Made by a program: the position numbers and the translations under genes. From Bradyrhizobium zhanjiangense (lineage in GTDB: Bacteria > Pseudomonadota > Alphaproteobacteria > Rhizobiales > Xanthobacteraceae), in assembly GCF_004114935.1 (NCBI RefSeq), contig NZ_CP022221.1:9073001-9137000 (forward strand): 64,000 bases of DNA, given 5' to 3'. The notes under the pieces are model-generated. The model searched no databases. It worked only from the letters and a program-made list of their open reading frames with translations, and had not been told where the DNA came from. Shown here piece after piece: positions 1 to 7,509 of this stretch (the first letter of the stretch is position 1; each line of letters starts with the position of its first letter).

Positions 1-513
1 GACGAGGGCACGCCGACCAATCGCACCGTGCTGATCGAGGACGGCATCCTGGTCGGCTACATGCAGGACCGCCAGAACGCGCGCCTGATGAACATGAAGC
101 CGACCGGCAACGGCCGCCGCCAGGGCTACGCCCATGTGCCGATGCCGCGCATGACCAACACCTACATGCTCGCGGGCGACCGCGATCCCGCCGAGATCCT
201 CGCCTCCGTGAAGAACGGCGTGTTCGCCGCGAATTTCGGCGGCGGCCAGGTCGACATCACTTCGGGCAAATACGTGTTCCAGTGCACCGAGGCCTACAAG
301 ATCGAGAACGGCAAGCTGGGGGCGCCCCTGAAGGGCGCCATGCTGATCGGCAACGGGCCGACCGATCTGCACCGCATCCGCATGGTCGGCAACGACCTCG
401 CACTCGACACCGGCATCGGCACCTGCGGCAAGAACGGCCAGGGCGTGCCTGTCGGCGTCGGCCAGCCATCGCTGTTGATGGAGCGCATTACAGTAGGTGG
501 AACGGGCGCATGA
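1..513 (+). CDS. tldD: Metalloprotease TldD, C-terminal part (cut by window edge)
   Basis: The reading frame is open from base 1 and gives about 170 residues matching the C-terminal domain of TldD, the zinc-protease partner of TldE/PmbA. Recognisable stretches are [27 protein letters not shown] and the conserved end [16 protein letters not shown]. TldD/TldE cleave unfolded or modified peptides in the cytosol, as in microcin and CcdA maturation. The HExxxH metal site belongs to the N-terminal half and lies outside the window. The GTG at 28 is internal, not a start. The stop overlaps the lepB start (ATGA), so the two are probably co-transcribed. Confidence 0.93.
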   Translation, partial: DEGTPTNRTVLIEDGILVGYMQDRQNARLMNMKPTGNGRRQGYAHVPMPRMTNTYMLAGDRDPAEILASVKNGVFAANFGGGQVDITSGKYVFQCTEAYKIENGKLGAPLKGAMLIGNGPTDLHRIRMVGNDLALDTGIGTCGKNGQGVPVGVGQPSLLMERITVGGTGA

Positions 514-1289
514 GCGTGGAAGAAAAGGTGACTGTCACCACCAAACGGAAGAGCAGCGGCTGGGGCGGGCAGCTGATGCAGCTGGCCGGCATCGTCGCCG
601 CCGTGTTCATTGCCAAGGGCGCGCTGGCCGAACCGTTCTACGTGCCGTCAGGCTCGATGGAGCCGACGCTCTTGATCGGCGATGCGCTGCTCGCCTCGAA
701 ATTCCCCTATGGCTACGGCACTTCGTCGCTGCCGATCCAGATCAACCTGCCGGAGACCGGCCGCGTCTTCGCTGAGACGCCGAAACGCGGCGACGTCGTC
801 GTGTTCCGCTGGCCCGGTGATCGCTCGCAGGCCTGGGTCAAGCGTGTCGTCGGCTTGCCCGGCGACCGCATCCAGATGCGGCAGGGCCAGCTCTTCATCA
901 ACGACCGCCCCGCTGAGCTGAAGCCCGATGGCGTTGGCGCTGCCGAGGACGACAATGGCGGCCGCGAGCCCGCCTACCGCTATATCGAGACGCTGCCGAA
1001 CGGCGTGTCGCACCTGATCTTCAAGATGCGCGACAACGGCCCGCTGGACAACACGCCGGAAGTGACGGTGCCAGCAGGCCATCTGTTCGTGCTCGGCGAC
1101 AACCGCGACAACTCCGCCGACAGCCGCGTGCCGCTGCGCTCCGGCGGCGTGGGCCTGTTGCCGATCGACAATCTGGTCGGCCGCGCGGACGCCGTGCTCG
1201 GCTCCTGGGATCTCGGCATCCGCGGCCAGCCGGTGTGGACCTGGCTCTCCGGCTTCAGGCTCGCGCGGTTCTTCACCGCCGTGCATTGA
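510..1289 (+). CDS. lepB: Signal peptidase I
   Basis: The 259-residue product has the order expected of type I signal peptidases: a short cytosolic N-terminus, one membrane helix at about residues 22-42, then the periplasmic catalytic domain. The nucleophile is Ser49 in PSGSMEPTL, the general base is Lys111 in [10 protein letters not shown], and box E is [11 protein letters not shown] at 196-206. It removes N-terminal signal peptides at the outer face of the inner membrane. The ATG at 510 overlaps the tldD stop by 4 bases. An upstream in-frame extension runs through tldD and is not credible as the start. Confidence 0.95.
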   Translation: MSVEEKVTVTTKRKSSGWGGQLMQLAGIVAAVFIAKGALAEPFYVPSGSMEPTLLIGDALLASKFPYGYGTSSLPIQINLPETGRVFAETPKRGDVVVFRWPGDRSQAWVKRVVGLPGDRIQMRQGQLFINDRPAELKPDGVGAAEDDNGGREPAYRYIETLPNGVSHLIFKMRDNGPLDNTPEVTVPAGHLFVLGDNRDNSADSRVPLRSGGVGLLPIDNLVGRADAVLGSWDLGIRGQPVWTWLSGFRLARFFTAVH

Positions 1290-1305
1290 GACTCCTCATC
1301 TCACG

Positions 1306-1872
1306 ATGAACCGTGACGAATTCCTCGCACTTGCGCTGAGAAATCCCGTCAACGTCGCGATCATCGATGAACTGCATCGCCTCGCGCTGCCGGATGCATG
1401 GCTGGTCTCTGGATGCCTGGTGCAGACAGTGTGGAACGTGCTCACCGGCCGCGCGGTCGATCACGGGATCGCCGATTACGACGTGTTCTATTTCGACTCC
1501 GACACCTCATGGGAGGCGGAAGACGCGGTGATCCGGGATGTATCTGCGCGGCTCGGTCATCTCGGCGTCAAGGTCGAGACCCGCAACCAGGCGCGCGTGC
1601 ATCTTTGGTATCCCGGCAAGCACGGCCTGCCCTATCCGCCCCTGACGCGCGCGTCCGATGGCATCGACCGCTTTCTCACGCAGAACACGCAAGTCGGCGT
1701 GAGACGCACAGATGATGGCCATGAGGTCTACGCACCGCACGGCTTCGATGATGTGGCGGCGTTGATTACGCGTCCCAATCCGGGCGCGAATTTCTCTGCG
1801 ACGAACTATGCGGCGAAGGCTGCGCGATGGAAGGCGCTGTGGCCGGAGCTTACGGTGATCGCTGCGGAGTGA
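1306..1872 (+). CDS. Nucleotidyltransferase-like protein (DUF925/COG3575 type)
   Basis: This 188-residue protein begins MNRDEFLALAL and carries the family block LVSGCLVQTVWN followed by DYDVFYFDSDTSWE, where the acidic residues resemble the metal-binding Asp pair of minimal nucleotidyltransferases. The C-terminal NYAAKAARWKALWPEL is also typical. Proteins of this family are about 180-200 residues and have no firmly established substrate. It starts 16 bases after lepB on the same strand, so it may be read from the same transcript. The family call is good; the biochemical role is unknown. Confidence 0.8.
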   Translation: MNRDEFLALALRNPVNVAIIDELHRLALPDAWLVSGCLVQTVWNVLTGRAVDHGIADYDVFYFDSDTSWEAEDAVIRDVSARLGHLGVKVETRNQARVHLWYPGKHGLPYPPLTRASDGIDRFLTQNTQVGVRRTDDGHEVYAPHGFDDVAALITRPNPGANFSATNYAAKAARWKALWPELTVIAAE

Positions 1873-1878
1873 GGTGCC

Positions 1879-1965
1879 GTAGGGTGGGCAAAGCGAAGCG
1901 TGCCCAGCAACCCCGCGCTGGCGGGAAGATGGTGGGCACGGCGCTTCGCGCCTTTGCCCACCCTT
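1879..1965. repeat. Palindromic REPIN-like repeat, GTAGGGTGGG type
   Basis: The element begins GTAGGGTGGGCA and continues as a hairpin, GGGCA-AAGCGAAGCG-TGCCC. A second, inverted hairpin copy ends TTTGCCCACCC. A 5' GTAG, a hairpin and a mirrored partner are the hallmarks of paired REP sequences. Related copies lie at 9783, 27965 and 24409. This copy has lost the closing CTAC. Confidence 0.75.
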
Positions 1966-2008
1966 GTAATAGCGCAATCAGATATTGTCGGCGTGTTCCG
2001 TGAGGAAT

Positions 2009-2039
2009 GGCCTGCCGCGGCTGCAACCCGCGGCAGGCC
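2009..2039. repeat. Perfect 12-bp stem hairpin upstream of the IS110 transposase
   Basis: GGCCTGCCGCGG (2009-2020) and CCGCGGCAGGCC (2028-2039) are exact reverse complements separated by a 7-base loop. No T-run follows, so it is not a simple terminator. It lies in the noncoding left flank, where IS110-group elements encode their bridge RNA. Whether it belongs to the element is inference. Confidence 0.6.
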
Positions 2040-2170
2040 GCTGGCGATCGGATCGCGCCCACCCTGAGCAGTTTGTGGCTGCCCCGTAGCAGGATCGCGC
2101 CAGCACCTTCATCGGACCCGGATGGTTGCCGGAACAATCAGGTTCGCTTCACAAGGCAGGGTCGACGAAG

Positions 2171-3123
2171 ATGGCACAGACTAGCACGACGACAGCGGGA
2201 ATCGATACGTCCAAGGCGAAGCTCGACATTGTAGTTCATGGTCGAGACGAGGGTTGGGAGGTCGCCAACGACCTTCCCGGTTGGCGGAAGCTGGTGCAAC
2301 TGCTGACCAAAGCTGGCGTCAAGCGAGTCGGGATCGAAGCGACCGGCGGTTACGAGCGTGGGTAGTGGAGCATTTGCGTGCGGCCGGCGTCATCGTGCTG
2401 GTGCTGCAGCCGATCCAGGTCAAGGCGTTCGGCCGCTCCCGATTGCGTCGCGCCAAGAACGATACGCTGGATGCCGCGCTGATTGCTGCCTGCGCGGCAT
2501 CGCTCGAAGAGGTGAGGAGTGCGCCGGATCCGCGCTTGGCGGAGCTCGCCGAGCAGCTCACCTTCCTCGAGCAGATCGAGGACGACATCAAGCGCTTCAA
2601 GACCCGGCTCGAGCATCTCGATAAGCCTGGGCTACGCCGCATCGTGCTGGATGACATTGCCCGGTTGAAGGCAAGGCGGCTCTCCCAAATCCGTCACATC
2701 GCCAAGCAACTACGCGCTCACCACGATCTCGCTGTCCGCCTTGACCTCGTGATGAGCATTCCCGGGATCGGTGAGCGCACGGCACTGGCCCTCCTGGTCC
2801 GCATGCCTGAACTCGGCCGTGTCAGCCGGGAGGAAGTCGCAGCCCTTGCCGGGCTGGCTCCCTTCGACAACGATAGCGGGCAGTACAAGGGCCAACGCCG
2901 TATCGCCGGCGGCCGCGCTCGCCTGCGTCGCTCTCTGTTTGCGGCAGCCCTGCCTGCGGCCTTCCGCTGGAATAAGGCCGTCATGGCCCTCTATGCCCGC
3001 CTGACTGCGGCCGGAAAGGCTCACAATGCCGCTCTCATCGCATGCGCGCGCAAGCTGCTCATCTATGCCAACACCGTCGTGCAACGCGGAACGCCGTGGA
3101 CTGAAAAACTCCTCGGCGTTTAA
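2171..3123 (+). pseudogene. IS110-family transposase, frameshifted
   Basis: The first part (2171-2365) encodes the RuvC-like DEDD domain start, with Asp in AGIDTSKAKLD and Glu in VGIEATGGYER. It then hits a TAG in GTGGGTAG. The protein continues in another frame from about 2365 with VVEHLRAAGVIVLVLQPIQV, the DxxD pair in KNDTLDA, and the C-terminal Transposase_20 domain (MSIPGIGERTALALL, then the region holding the catalytic Ser in IS110 enzymes). One base appears to be missing near 2360 (expected ...GGYER-x-VVEHLR). No slippery heptamer is visible, so decay or a sequence error is more likely than programmed shifting. The ATG at 2171 follows GACGAAG. Confidence 0.88.
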
Positions 3124-3144
3124 TGGTTGCTACCGGGATCCTGC

Positions 3145-3711
3145 TTATCTCACCACGCCCGACGTGAATCCCGCCTTCCGCCGCGGCGGCTTGATTTCCT
3201 TTTTCAGGAAGCAGCGCGCCTCGCGCCCGGTGTAGCCGGGACGGGCATAGGTGAAGGCGCGGCATTTGTTGTCGGCGGTGCAGGCGGCCTTGCAGGCCTC
3301 CTCGCCTTCGCCGACCTTGAGCTCGAAATTGCGCAGGTCCCCACCCGGACGATCGATCGAGGTTTCCACGCCCTCGATGCGCGGCTCGATCACGCCGGCG
3401 CCGCGGACGCCGGAGATGCAGCAATTGCCCGGCACGCGCGCCGGCACCGTATTCTTGAGCCAGCACACCGCCGAGCCGCCTTCGACGTCGGGATAGTTGA
3501 AGCTCCAGGAGCGGCAGCGGCGGTCACGCTCGCAGAGCAGCGCACAATCCTCAGGGTCACCCGAGGTGACCGGCGTGTTGAAATAGTCGCCGCCCGGGCG
3601 GTCGAACGCCGTCTGCGCGGGCGCCGGCACGCTCGCAAACACGAGCGAAAGCAGCGCGGCGCATGCCACGACGCTTGCGATGACGCCCCCGGACAGGCGA
3701 CCCTTCCCCAT
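3145..3711 (-). CDS. Secreted protein with two PAN/apple domains
   Basis: The 188-residue product has a signal peptide (residues 1-33, ending VPAPAQ) and two homologous cysteine-rich modules, about 35-105 and 115-185. Each module starts with DRPGGDxxN and has the CxxxCxxDxxCRxxxY core of PAN_4 domains (CALLCERDRRCRSWSF and CKAACTADNKCRAFTY). PAN modules bind proteins or carbohydrates outside the cytosol; the ligand here is unknown. Its stop is only 22 bases from the IS110 transposase stop (convergent), so the C-terminus could have been altered by the insertion. Confidence 0.82.
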   Translation of the reverse strand: MGKGRLSGGVIASVVACAALLSLVFASVPAPAQTAFDRPGGDYFNTPVTSGDPEDCALLCERDRRCRSWSFNYPDVEGGSAVCWLKNTVPARVPGNCCISGVRGAGVIEPRIEGVETSIDRPGGDLRNFELKVGEGEEACKAACTADNKCRAFTYARPGYTGREARCFLKKEIKPPRRKAGFTSGVVR

Positions 3712-3823
3712 CGGAACAGCTTTCGAGTTATTGACGACGCTCAGGTTTTTTCAGCCGATCATTTGATGGCCGCAAACCTGTACGTGCGATGAACGCTCAG
3801 TTCCCGATCGTTAGCCTATTGGT

Positions 3824-5194
3824 CTAGAAAGCGTATTCCGCGTAGGCCGGTTCCACAGAACCCTTCCAGGGACCATTAAACTTGTCCAGCATCTCCTCGG
3901 CCGGCGTGCGGCCGGAATCGATGATGCGATCGAGCGGCTCCAGATGCCGGGTCTCGTCGCGGCCGAGCTGGTCGATCCGACCGCGCCGGCGCAGGCCGGC
4001 ATGTGCCAGAACGAGGCACTCCTTGGCGATCTCGAAGAGATAGCGATCCCTGATCCGCGACTTGAAGCCGAAGCGCGGCACATCGTCGCGCAAGGCCTGA
4101 CGTTCAGGCGCGCTCCAGTGCTTCACGATTTCCCAGGCAGCGTCGAGCGAGACGTCGTCGTAGAGCAGCCCGACCCAGAACGCCGGTAGCGCCGGCAACC
4201 GGCCCCACGGGCCACCGTCGGAGCCGCGCATCTCGAGATAGCGCTTGAGCCGCACCTCGGGAAAGATCGTCGAGAGATGGTTGGCCCAGTCCGACAGCGT
4301 CGGCCGCTCGCCGGGCAGATTGTTGTTGCGGCCGTCGAAGAAGGCGCGGAACGAGGAGCCCGACACGTCGATGTAGTCCTCGCCGCGCTTGACGAAATAC
4401 ATGGGCACGTCGAGCGCGTAGTCCACATAGCGCTCGAAGCCCATGCCGTCTTCGAACGCCCAGGGCATCATGCCCGAACGCGCATTGTCGGTGTCGCGCC
4501 AGATCTCGGAGCGGAAGGAGAGGAAGCCGTTCGGCTTGCCCTCGGTGAACGGCGAGTTGGCGAACAGCGCCGTCGCGACCGGCTGGAGCGCGAGCGACAC
4601 TCGCAGCTTCTTGACCATGTTGGCTTCCGAGGAGAAGTCGAGATTGGTTTGCACCGTGCAGGTCCGGTACATCATGTCGAGGCCGTATTGGCCGACCTTC
4701 GGCATGTAGTTGGTCATGATCTTGTAGCGGCCCTTGGGCATCACCGGGATGTCCGCGCGCGACCAGGACGGCGTCATGCCGAGCCCGAGGAAGCCGATGC
4801 CGAGCGGCGTTGCGATCTCGCGCACTTGCGCCAGATGCGCCATCAGCTCGCTCTGGGTCTGGTGCACGTTCTCGACCGGCGCACCGGAGAGCTCGAACTG
4901 TCCGCCGGGCTCGAGCGAGATGGCACCGCCGCCGGTGACGTCGTAGAGGCCGATGATGTTGCCTCTCTCCATGATCGGCTCCCAGCCGAGCAGAAGCTTC
5001 ATGCCCTCGAGCAGCGCGCCAATGCCGCGCGCTCCTTCGTAAGGCACGGGTCGATGGCCTTCGAGCGTGAACGGCGTCTTCTCGTGCTCGGTCCCCAGGC
5101 GGAATTCGGAGGGGTCCTTGCAGCCGGCCTCGATCCACGCGACGAGCTCGTCGCGCGATTGCAGTGGCGTCATATCGATCTGGTCTCGCGCCAT
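3824..5194 (-). CDS. gshA: Glutamate-cysteine ligase
   Basis: This is a 456-residue enzyme for the first step of glutathione synthesis (glutamate + cysteine + ATP). It belongs to the plant/alphaproteobacterial class rather than the enterobacterial one: FRLGTEHEKTPF near the N-terminus, ISLEPGGQFELSG, the TCTVQTNLDFSSE stretch, and the conserved C-terminal W..EPAYAEYAF. The length is normal for that class. The start is the ATG at 5194; a second in-frame ATG (MTPLQSRDEL) lies seven codons downstream. It neighbours a MarR/GST pair that uses its product. Confidence 0.94.
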   Translation of the reverse strand: MARDQIDMTPLQSRDELVAWIEAGCKDPSEFRLGTEHEKTPFTLEGHRPVPYEGARGIGALLEGMKLLLGWEPIMERGNIIGLYDVTGGGAISLEPGGQFELSGAPVENVHQTQSELMAHLAQVREIATPLGIGFLGLGMTPSWSRADIPVMPKGRYKIMTNYMPKVGQYGLDMMYRTCTVQTNLDFSSEANMVKKLRVSLALQPVATALFANSPFTEGKPNGFLSFRSEIWRDTDNARSGMMPWAFEDGMGFERYVDYALDVPMYFVKRGEDYIDVSGSSFRAFFDGRNNNLPGERPTLSDWANHLSTIFPEVRLKRYLEMRGSDGGPWGRLPALPAFWVGLLYDDVSLDAAWEIVKHWSAPERQALRDDVPRFGFKSRIRDRYLFEIAKECLVLAHAGLRRRGRIDQLGRDETRHLEPLDRIIDSGRTPAEEMLDKFNGPWKGSVEPAYAEYAF

Positions 5195-5292
5195 ATCAAA
5201 CTCTAATCAAAAAGCGCTTCGACCGAACGCGCGGGTGACGGGGAGGGTCCGCGAACCCGCCGGGCGCGCGGACGTGCTGGTTTGCCGCGCGA

Positions 5293-5790
5293 TCATCGCG
5301 ACGGTGTGCTTTCGTTGACGTTGGCGACGGGCGGCAATTTCATCTCGCCGCACGAACAGCCTAGGCGATCAAGCAGACCACTGAGCTTGACGGCGTCGGC
5401 GTCCGATAGTTTCGAACCGACATATTTCTCGATTGCGGCTGAATAAGCGCCCCACATCCGCTTCTGTAACTCGCGGCCGGCTTCCGTGATCTCGACGAAC
5501 TGGCCGCGCTTGTCGATCTTGCATTCGCGCCGCGAGGCGAGACCTTCGTCGACCAGGCGGTCGATCAGCCGCGAGGTCGAGTATTGCGGGATCAGCATCT
5601 GGCGTTCGAGCTCCACCGGCCGCAGCTCGCCAGAGGGGGCGCGGGACAATTCGAGCAGCGCGTCATACCAGGCGAGCGGCGGGAACCCCGCTTTCTTCAG
5701 GTCCTGCTCGACACAGTCGAGCACGCGGCTCTGCACCCGCATCAGGCGGATCCAGGCCGAAGTTGCCTCGGTCGATGGTTTGCGTTTCAT
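5293..5790 (-). CDS. MarR-family transcriptional regulator
   Basis: The 165-residue protein has the MarR winged-helix core: an N-terminal dimer helix, LERQMLIPQYSTSRLIDRLVDEGLASR (recognition helix region) and the wing DKRGQFVEITEAGREL. A C-terminal GCSCGEM adds a Cys-x-Cys pair that could respond to oxidants or electrophiles. I chose the ATG at 5790; a TTG at 5802 would add four residues. It is divergent from a glutathione S-transferase, with palindromes in the shared 126-bp gap, so it probably represses both itself and the GST. The inducer is unknown. Confidence 0.9.
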   Translation of the reverse strand: MKRKPSTEATSAWIRLMRVQSRVLDCVEQDLKKAGFPPLAWYDALLELSRAPSGELRPVELERQMLIPQYSTSRLIDRLVDEGLASRRECKIDKRGQFVEITEAGRELQKRMWGAYSAAIEKYVGSKLSDADAVKLSGLLDRLGCSCGEMKLPPVANVNESTPSR

Positions 5791-5828
5791 GGTCGCGCTC
5801 AAGCTCGTCGCCCGCTCTTTACCCCATT

Positions 5829-5872
5829 CGATGCAGCTGCATCAATCTTGACTATTTCATGCAAGCGCATGT
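5829..5872. promoter_or_regulatory. Candidate MarR operators in the divergent gap
   Basis: Two palindromes are visible: GATGCAGCTGCATC (5830-5843, perfect) and CATGC-AAGC-GCATG (5858-5871). Between them, TTGACT at 5848-5853 could be a -35 element for the GST gene. Paired palindromes of this size are typical MarR sites. The function is inferred. Confidence 0.5.
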
Positions 5873-5916
5873 AGTCGTTCTTTCGCCCTCGCCAAGCGTC
5901 ACGAGAAGGAAATTCC

Positions 5917-6531
5917 ATGAAACTGTACTATTCGCCCGGCGCCTGCTCCCTGTCCCCCCACATCGCGCTCCTGGAAGCCGGCCTGCCCTATGAGCTGGTC
6001 AAGGTCGATATCCGAGCCAAGAAGCTCGAAAATGGCGAGGATTATCTGAAGCTGAACCCCAAGGGCCAGGTTCCTGCGCTGGGCCTCGATAGCGGTGAGA
6101 TCGTGACCGAAGGCCCCGTGATTGTCCAGATGATCGCCGATCAGGCATCAAGCAAAGCGCTGGCCCCCGCCCGCGACAGTTCCGAGCGCTACAAGCTGCT
6201 CGAATGGCTCAACTTCCTCACCTCGGAGGTGCACAAGAGCTTTGGCCCGCTGTTCGCCCCGGCGCTGAACGACGAGGCCAAGGCCTTCTTCAAGGATCGC
6301 GTCATGGGCAAGCTGAAATATATCGACAGCCAGCTCGCTGGCCGCGACTACCTCATGGGCAAGCAGTTCACGGTCGCCGACGGCTATCTCTTCACGATGC
6401 TGACCTGGGGCGACCGGATGAAGTTCGACCTCTCGGCGATGCCCAACCTGACCGCCTACAAGGCCCGCGTCGCGGCGCGGCCGCAGGTGCAGGAAGCGCT
6501 GAAGAAGGAAGGATTGGTCCAGGCAGCGTAA
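5917..6531 (+). CDS. Glutathione S-transferase, beta class
   Basis: The 204-residue protein begins MKLYYSPGACSLSPHIALLEAG, the thioredoxin-fold start of bacterial beta-class GSTs, with Cys10 as the catalytic cysteine. NPKGQVPAL supplies the cis-Pro loop. The C-terminal helical domain contains DYLMGKQFTVADGYLFTML with the N-capping Asp. It conjugates glutathione to electrophiles or handles glutathionylated cysteines in the cytosol. A good Shine-Dalgarno, GAGAAGGAAA, precedes the ATG. It is divergent from a MarR gene and is followed by a strong terminator at 6559. Confidence 0.93.
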   Translation: MKLYYSPGACSLSPHIALLEAGLPYELVKVDIRAKKLENGEDYLKLNPKGQVPALGLDSGEIVTEGPVIVQMIADQASSKALAPARDSSERYKLLEWLNFLTSEVHKSFGPLFAPALNDEAKAFFKDRVMGKLKYIDSQLAGRDYLMGKQFTVADGYLFTMLTWGDRMKFDLSAMPNLTAYKARVAARPQVQEALKKEGLVQAA

Positions 6532-6558
6532 GGCCAGACCACAACAGGCGAGATGATG

Positions 6559-6590
6559 AAGAGCCGGATCGATGATCCGGCTCTTTTGCT
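6559..6590 (+). terminator. Rho-independent terminator after the GST gene
   Basis: AAGAGCCGGAT and ATCCGGCTCTT form an 11-bp stem around CGATG, followed by further Ts. It lies 28 bases after the GST stop. The stem core is the same as that of the terminator at 7367. Confidence 0.88.
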
Positions 6591-6702
6591 TGAACCGCTC
6601 AGGGAAACCCGGAGGTTCGAGATGTCTTGATATCAATTTTACGAGCATTGTCGGAGTTAACAATAGCTCTGCCTTGCGTGCTCGGCGGAGGTCACCATCC
6701 TT

Positions 6703-7080
6703 GTGAGAGCAATCCGGTTGGCTCTACTTCAGCTAGGGCCCGCGATGCGGGCCCCGAACTGGGAAGCTCTCGTGACAACCGTACTCCTCCTCTTGCTCGC
6801 GAGTGCAATCACTGGATTAGCGACGGGGCTATTCTTCCGAGTCTGGGCTTTGTCGCTGGTCTCGCCGGCGACCGCGATCCTTGCCGCAACCGTCCTTCAG
6901 ACCTCAGGCTTCGGATTTTGGACCGGGATTCCGATCGTCGTCGGCTGTCTCGTTACCGGCCAGCTCGCCTATTTGGCGGCAACGTTCCACCTGCACAGAG
7001 GGAAGCTCTCAATGCAGGACGAGATCGACGGCGAACCAGGCGAGCATCGCCATCGCCATATCGAAGAAGAGAGCGAGTAG
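6703..7080 (+). CDS. Small membrane protein of unknown function
   Basis: A 125-residue frame starts at GTG 6703, with an ATG at 6745 as an alternative. It has two hydrophobic segments, about residues 23-58 (VTTVLLLLLASAITGLATGL onward) and 70-95, and a short charged tail ending HRHRHIEEESE. The length and membrane pattern resemble small rhizobial inner-membrane proteins, but I recognise no family. It stands alone between two near-identical terminators, as a self-contained unit. Confidence 0.55.
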   Translation: MRAIRLALLQLGPAMRAPNWEALVTTVLLLLLASAITGLATGLFFRVWALSLVSPATAILAATVLQTSGFGFWTGIPIVVGCLVTGQLAYLAATFHLHRGKLSMQDEIDGEPGEHRHRHIEEESE

Positions 7081-7366
7081 GGCCAGGCCGGCCCACGAGG
7101 GAATTTTTCTACGCCGCCGGAGGAGCCCGCGGCGCGGCCACAGCCGCCCCACCAGAAATAGCGGCGCGTGTCTTATCGCAACGCCGGCTGCGCTGTCTTG
7201 GGACACCGTCGGGATCATTGCGGGACACCTTCAATGCTAATGGTCATCCGGTGATTCATTAGCAAGAGCGGTGCCAGGGCGGAGCGAGCGTGGCTGGGAT
7301 TTGAAGCGGCGCCGGTGACCCGATATCGGGCCGCGCATTCTCGCCGTTCGATCACGGAGAACAAAA
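7081..7366. other. Noncoding gap, nothing recognised
   Basis: This gap lies between the small membrane protein gene and the terminator at 7367. Short frames on both strands lack ribosome sites and family resemblance. I see no RNA gene or clear promoter. Confidence 0.4.
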
Positions 7367-7396
7367 AAAGGCCGGATCGATGATCCGGCCTTTTGT
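7367..7396. terminator. Bidirectional rho-independent terminator
   Basis: AAAGGCCGGAT and ATCCGGCCTTT pair around CGATG, with As before and Ts after, so it can act on both strands. It sits downstream of the minus-strand beta-oxidation genes and of the plus-strand gene at 6703. Confidence 0.85.
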
Positions 7397-7411
7397 TTCT
7401 GCGCAGTCTGC

Positions 7412-7501
7412 GTAGCCCGGATGGAGCGAAGCGCAATCCGGGTAACTCCAGCATCCGAGGAGATGCTGTCCCGGATTTCGCTTTCGCTCCATCCGGGCTA
7501 C
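7412..7501. repeat. Palindromic REPIN-like repeat, GTAGCCCGGAT type
   Basis: It opens GTAGCCCGGAT and closes ATCCGGGCTAC. Each half is itself a hairpin (CCCGGAT, loop GGAGCGAAGCGCA, ATCCGGG). A close copy lies at 35921-36004. The structure fits two inverted REP units. Confidence 0.8.
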
Positions 7502-7509
7502 TGGCTCTC

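Larger units (their letters stand above)
2009..3130 (+). mobile_element. IS110-family insertion sequence, ends not resolved
   Basis: The transposase remnant at 2171-3123 identifies the family. IS110 elements lack terminal inverted repeats, so the ends cannot be fixed by eye. The stated span runs from the strong hairpin upstream of the transposase to just after its stop. An 8-base direct repeat, ATGGTTGC, occurs at 2122-2129 and 3123-3130 and could mark the junctions or be chance. The right side is tight, because the neighbouring PAN-domain gene stops at 3145. Confidence 0.4.

Noticed and set aside
2126..2365. Programmed frameshift in the IS110 transposase
   Set aside because: No slippery A6/A7-type sequence or downstream structure is seen at the break. 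IS110 transposases are normally made from one frame, so decay or a sequencing error is favoured.
7009..7218. Small minus-strand membrane protein
   Set aside because: It overlaps the 3' end of the gene at 6703 in antisense and lacks a ribosome site.
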